This document shows, piece by piece, positions 60,555-64,000 of a stretch of 64,000 nt of DNA. Every line of letters starts with the position of its first letter. Position 1 is the first letter of the stretch. The translations under genes and the position numbers were made by a program. The stretch is from Nocardioides piscis (lineage in GTDB: Bacteria > Actinomycetota > Actinomycetes > Propionibacteriales > Nocardioidaceae). The notes beneath the pieces were generated by a model. The model was not told the DNA's origin. It did no database searches and saw only the letters and a list, made by a program, of their open reading frames with translations. The stretch is taken from positions 2,108,001 through 2,172,000 of the forward strand of contig NZ_CP049866.1 of NCBI RefSeq assembly GCF_011300215.1, in the 5' to 3' direction.

Positions 60555-63500
60555 TCAGACGTTGCGGCGGTACTGCCCGCCCACCTCGAAGAACGCCTCG
60601 GTCACCTGCTGGAGCGAGCACACACGAGCCGCGTCCATCAGGACGGCGAACACGTTGTCCCCGGACACGGCGGCGTCCTTGAGCCGGGCGATCGCCTCGG
60701 CTGCCTCGGTCGAGTGCTCCTGCTGGAACGCCCTGACCCGGGCGAGCTGGGAGGACTTCTCCTCCTCGGTCGCGCGAGCCAGCTCGATCTCCTGGGGCTG
60801 CGCGTCGGCGGCCGACTCCTTGACGAAGGTGTTGACCCCGACGATGGGCAGTGAGCCGTCGTGCTTGCGGTGCTCGTAGAGCATCGACTCGTCCTGGATC
60901 CGGCCGCGCTGGTAGCCGGTCTCCATGGCGCCCAGCACTCCGCCGCGCTCGTTGATGCTGTCGAACTCAGCGAGCACCGCCGCCTCGACGAGGTCGGTGA
61001 GCTCGTCGACGATGAAGGCGCCCTGGAGCGGGTTCTCGTTCATCGCCAGGCCCCACTCGCGGTTGATGATCAGTTGGATCGCCAGTGCCCGGCGCACCGA
61101 CTCCTCGGTCGGGGTCGTCACGGCCTCGTCATAGGCGTTGGTGTGCAGGCTGTTGGCGTTGTCATAGATCGCGATCAGCGCCTGCAGCGTGGTGCGGATG
61201 TCGTTGAAGTCCATCTCCTGCGCGTGCAGGGAGCGGCCGCTCGTCTGGACGTGGTACTTCAGCTTCTGCGAGCGCTCGCCGGCGCCGTACTTCTCCTTCA
61301 TCGCCACCGCCCAGATGCGTCGGGCGACGCGGCCGAGCACGGTGTATTCGGGATCCATCCCGTTGGAGAAGAAGAACGACAGGTTGGGCGCGAAGTCGTC
61401 GATGTCCATGCCCCGGGCGAGGTAGGCCTCGACATAGGTGAAGCCGTTCGCGAGGGTGAACGCGAGCTGGCTGATGGGGTTCGCCCCGGCCTCGGCGATG
61501 TGATAGCCGGAGATCGACACGGAGTAGAAGTTGCGCACCTCCTGGGCGATGAACCACTCCTGGATGTCGGCCATCATCCGCAGGCTGAACTCGGTGGAGA
61601 ACAGGCAGGTGTTCTGGCCCTGGTCCTCCTTGAGGATGTCGGCCTGCACCGTGCCGCGGACGTTGGACAGGGCGTATGCCGACAGGCTGGCGCGCTCCTC
61701 GTCGTCGGGTTGGCGGCCCTCCCGCTCGACGAAGGCATCGACCTGCTGGTCGATCACGGTGTTGAGGAAGAACGCCAGGACGGTCGGGGCGGGGCCGTTG
61801 ATCGTCATCGAGACGCTCGTGGTCGGTGCGACGAGGTCGAAGCCGCCGTAGAGCACCTTCATGTCGTCGAGCGTCGCCACGGACACGCCGGACGTGCCGA
61901 CCTTGCCATAGACGTCGGGGCGCGGGTCGGGGTCGCGGCCGTAGAGCGTGACGGAGTCGAAGGCGGTGGACAGGCGGGTGGCGTCGTTGCCGGCCGACAG
62001 GATCTTGAACCGGCGGTTGGTGCGCGCCGGGTCGCCTTCGCCCGCGAACATCCGCGCCGGGTCCTCGTTGTCGCGCTTGAACGGGAAGACGCCCGCGGTG
62101 AACGGGAAGAACCCAGGCAGGTTCTCCGCGCGCCAGAAGCGGACGAGCTCGCCGTGGTCGGTGGTGCGGGGGAGCGAGACGCGAGGGATCTTGTTGCCCG
62201 AGAGCGACTCACGGGTCAGCTTGGTGTGGAGCTCGCGGTCGCGGACCTTCACGACCTGCTCGTCGCCGGAGTAGGACTCCACGACGGCCGGCCAGGCGGC
62301 GATCTGGTCGGCAACCTCCGCCGGCACCGCCTTGGTCACCTTCTCGAGCAGCAGGGGCACGGCGCCCAGGTCGTCGTCGGCGAGCTGGTCGGCGACGTAC
62401 TGCACGCGCTGGAGGTTGCGCGCGGCCTCGGCCAGCCGCTCGGTCTCGGCGTGATAGCCGCGGACAGTCTCGGTGATCTCGGCGAGATAGCGCACCCGGT
62501 CCGCCGGAACGACCTGGCGGATGCCGGAGGAGTGCCGCACGTCGACGGTGTGGAGAGTGCCTTCGCCCACCTCGAGGCCGTCGCCGGCGAGGGCGCCGCG
62601 CAGGTGCTGGTAGAGGGCGGTCACGCCGTCGTCGTTGAAGGTCGCCGCGCTGGTGCCGAAGACCGGCATCTCGTGCGGCTGCTTGCCGAAGGCCTCCTTG
62701 TTGCGCACCAGCTGGCGGCCGACGTCGCGCAGGGCGTCCTTGGCGCCGCGGCGCTCGAACTTGTTGATCGCGACGGTGTCGGCGAAGTCGAGCATGTCGA
62801 TCTTCTCCAGCTGGGAGGCCGCCCCGAACTCGGGCGTCATGACATAGAGCGAGTGGTCGACGAGCGGCACGATGCCGGCGTCGCCCTGGCCGATGCCGGG
62901 TGTCTCGATCACGACGAGGTCGAAGTCGGCGGCCTTCATCACGTCGACGACGTCGCCGAGGTGGTCGGGCACCTCGTGGGCGCCGCGGGTGGCGAGCGAG
63001 CGGAAGAAGATCCGGTCGCCGTCGAGGGAGTTGGCGCGAATCCGGTCACCCAGCAGGGCGCCGCCACCCTTGCGCCGGGTCGGGTCCACAGCGATCACGG
63101 CGATCCGCAGCTTGTCCTGCTGGTCCACGCGGAAGCGCCGGATCAGCTCGTCGGTCAGCGACGACTTGCCCGAGCCGCCGGTGCCGGTGATCCCGAGCAC
63201 GGGTATGGCGCGGCGCGCCCCCGCCTCGCGGAGCTCTCGCATCATCGTCTCGTCGAGCATGCCTGCCTCGGCGCCGGTGATGGCGCGCGCGATCGCGAAC
63301 CGGTCGCCGGAGAGCACCTGCTCGGCGCTCACAGGCTGCTTCTCCCACAGGTCGAAGTCGCAGGACTCGACGACGGAGTTGATCATCCCGACGAGCCCGA
63401 GCTTCTGGCCGTCCTCGGGCGAGAAGATCGTGACCCCCGACTCGCGCAGGCGGTTGATCTCCTTGGGCACGATCACGCCGCCCCCGCCGCCCACGACCTT

Positions 63501-63779
63501 GACGTGGTCGGCGCCGGCTGCGCGCAGCGACTCGACGAGGTATTCGAAGTATTCGACGTGCCCGCCCTGGTAGGACGAGACCGCGACGCCCTGCACGTCC
63601 TCCTCGAGGGCCGCGTCGACGACCTCCTGCACCGAGCGGTTGTGCCCGAGGTGGATGACCTCGCAACCCTGGCTCATGAAGATCCGTCGCATGATGTTGA
63701 TCGACGCGTCGTGGCCGTCGAAAAGCGCCGAGGCGGTGACGAGGCGGATCGGATGCGTGGGGGTGTGAAGGTCAGCCAT
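60555..63779 (-). CDS. icmF: Fused isobutyryl-CoA mutase (B12 domain, G-protein chaperone, mutase)
   Basis: 1074 residues. Residues 1-145: adenosylcobalamin-binding domain (FDGHDASINIMRR, DxHxxG-like with Ala for Gly, and GHNRSVQEVV). Residues about 190-430: MeaI-type GTPase (GITGTGGSGKSSLTDEL, TPGIGQGDAG). Residues about 540-1074: large mutase barrel (GYHIAEAGANPISQLAFTLANGFTYVEAYLARG). This order and length define IcmF, which interconverts isobutyryl- and butyryl-CoA (or isovaleryl/pivalyl). TAGTAT lies 8 bases upstream of the ATG, so the mRNA is probably leaderless, with a palindrome over the promoter. Confidence 0.93.
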   Translation of the reverse strand: MADLHTPTHPIRLVTASALFDGHDASINIMRRIFMSQGCEVIHLGHNRSVQEVVDAALEEDVQGVAVSSYQGGHVEYFEYLVESLRAAGADHVKVVGGGGGVIVPKEINRLRESGVTIFSPEDGQKLGLVGMINSVVESCDFDLWEKQPVSAEQVLSGDRFAIARAITGAEAGMLDETMMRELREAGARRAIPVLGITGTGGSGKSSLTDELIRRFRVDQQDKLRIAVIAVDPTRRKGGGALLGDRIRANSLDGDRIFFRSLATRGAHEVPDHLGDVVDVMKAADFDLVVIETPGIGQGDAGIVPLVDHSLYVMTPEFGAASQLEKIDMLDFADTVAINKFERRGAKDALRDVGRQLVRNKEAFGKQPHEMPVFGTSAATFNDDGVTALYQHLRGALAGDGLEVGEGTLHTVDVRHSSGIRQVVPADRVRYLAEITETVRGYHAETERLAEAARNLQRVQYVADQLADDDLGAVPLLLEKVTKAVPAEVADQIAAWPAVVESYSGDEQVVKVRDRELHTKLTRESLSGNKIPRVSLPRTTDHGELVRFWRAENLPGFFPFTAGVFPFKRDNEDPARMFAGEGDPARTNRRFKILSAGNDATRLSTAFDSVTLYGRDPDPRPDVYGKVGTSGVSVATLDDMKVLYGGFDLVAPTTSVSMTINGPAPTVLAFFLNTVIDQQVDAFVEREGRQPDDEERASLSAYALSNVRGTVQADILKEDQGQNTCLFSTEFSLRMMADIQEWFIAQEVRNFYSVSISGYHIAEAGANPISQLAFTLANGFTYVEAYLARGMDIDDFAPNLSFFFSNGMDPEYTVLGRVARRIWAVAMKEKYGAGERSQKLKYHVQTSGRSLHAQEMDFNDIRTTLQALIAIYDNANSLHTNAYDEAVTTPTEESVRRALAIQLIINREWGLAMNENPLQGAFIVDELTDLVEAAVLAEFDSINERGGVLGAMETGYQRGRIQDESMLYEHRKHDGSLPIVGVNTFVKESAADAQPQEIELARATEEEKSSQLARVRAFQQEHSTEAAEAIARLKDAAVSGDNVFAVLMDAARVCSLQQVTEAFFEVGGQYRRNV

Positions 63780-63798
63780 GCGGGCAATACTAGGACAT

Positions 63799-63813
63799 CC
63801 AAGTATTACTTGG
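63799..63813. promoter_or_regulatory. Perfect operator-like palindrome upstream of icmF
   Basis: CCAAGTATTACTTGG, 7-bp arms around a central T. It lies between the −35 and −10 areas of the icmF promoter (ATG 63779). The gene upstream on the same strand is a MarR-like regulator, the natural candidate. Confidence 0.7.
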
Positions 63814-63824
63814 AAGTAGTCGAC

Positions 63825-64000
63825 CTACAGCTGCTCGCCCAGGCCGGCGCGCAGCGAGGTCAGCGCCTCGGTCAGGCGGCGCACCTCGTCGGCGGGCAGT
63901 CCCGGCTCGGTGAAGACGTGCGCGTTGAGGGCGTCTGTGGCCCGCTCCACGACGTCGCGTCCCGACGTCGTGATGGTCGCCAGCACCACCCGGCCGTCGT
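63825..64000 (-). CDS. MarR-like regulator, C-terminal end only
   Basis: The 58 codons inside the window end EALTSLRAGLGEQL-stop. Upstream, DGRVVLATITTSGRDVVERAT resembles the wing and first helix after the DNA-binding domain of MarR proteins. The rest lies beyond the window edge. It is cotranscribed in direction with icmF and separated from it by 45 bp containing a perfect palindrome. Probable repressor of icmF. Confidence 0.6.
   Translation of the reverse strand, partial: DGRVVLATITTSGRDVVERATDALNAHVFTEPGLPADEVRRLTEALTSLRAGLGEQL

Noticed and set aside
1..64000. tRNA, rRNA or CRISPR array
   Set aside because: No cloverleaf-like or spaced direct repeats noticed when reading intergenic regions. 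A covariance-model scan would be needed to exclude them fully.

Overview
The window is G+C-rich DNA with dense coding, many GTG starts, 4-base start/stop overlaps and several probable leaderless promoters. Its gene families (DUF222/HNH, SCO6745-like, LLM flavin oxidoreductase, SipW-dependent secretion, fused IcmF mutase, actinobacterial-type sulfite reductase) point to an actinobacterium, most likely Nocardioidaceae (Nocardioides-like). The genus is an inference. No rRNA, tRNA, CRISPR array, prophage or transposase was seen.

Layout. 1-2600: Zn alcohol dehydrogenase, cyclophilin-like lipoprotein, sugar acetyltransferase and a PepSY protein. 2692-11423: exported proteins, namely a GH99-like/metallophosphoesterase fusion, an LPXTG-ending protein next to a sortase gene broken by an amber codon, a large S8 subtilase and a secreted alpha/beta hydrolase. 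11420-17797: a heme-type radical SAM/protoporphyrinogen oxidase pair, assimilatory sulfite (or nitrite) reductase fused to a diglycine sulfur carrier, APS/PAPS reductase, and a membrane protein with a histidine-less kinase dimerisation helix. Two promoters here share GGGACC-N2-GGTCC dyads resembling DosR boxes. 19289-27034: the most unusual locus. An 812-bp, almost perfect inverted repeat carries two copies of a TasA/camelysin-like, SipW-type secreted protein and flanks a response regulator-kinase-kinase operon. One copy leads into a SipW-like signal peptidase and an Ig-repeat surface protein, the other into a CheY-like receiver. 27064-33436: housekeeping and hypothetical genes (DUF72, EamA exporter, MarR, CBS, YibE/F). 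33451-60528: amine and polyamine catabolism with intervening unrelated genes: gabT-gabD, LysR, an APH-kinase/PLP-lyase fusion, a class III aminotransferase, a methylmalonate-semialdehyde-type dehydrogenase, two DAO-type FAD oxidases, an Lrp regulator, PotD-PotA-PotB-PotC, an amidohydrolase, an aminobutyraldehyde-type dehydrogenase and a saccharopine-dehydrogenase-like enzyme. 60555-64000: fused isobutyryl-CoA mutase and the end of a MarR-like gene, with a 15-bp palindrome between them.

How the genes fit together. The Pot transporter would import putrescine or spermidine. FAD oxidases and aminotransferases would give aminoaldehydes, the aldehyde dehydrogenase would give GABA, and GabT/GabD would send this to succinate. 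The inverted-repeat locus looks like a regulated module for making and secreting a surface fibre. The two-component system sits between two identical fibre-subunit genes and could change orientation by recombination between the repeats.

Caution on quality. Four conserved genes (alcohol dehydrogenase, GH99-like fusion, subtilase, potA) each lack exactly one base, and each loss fits a contracted C or G run. This pattern fits consensus errors better than four independent pseudogenes, so these genes are described as intact-if-corrected.
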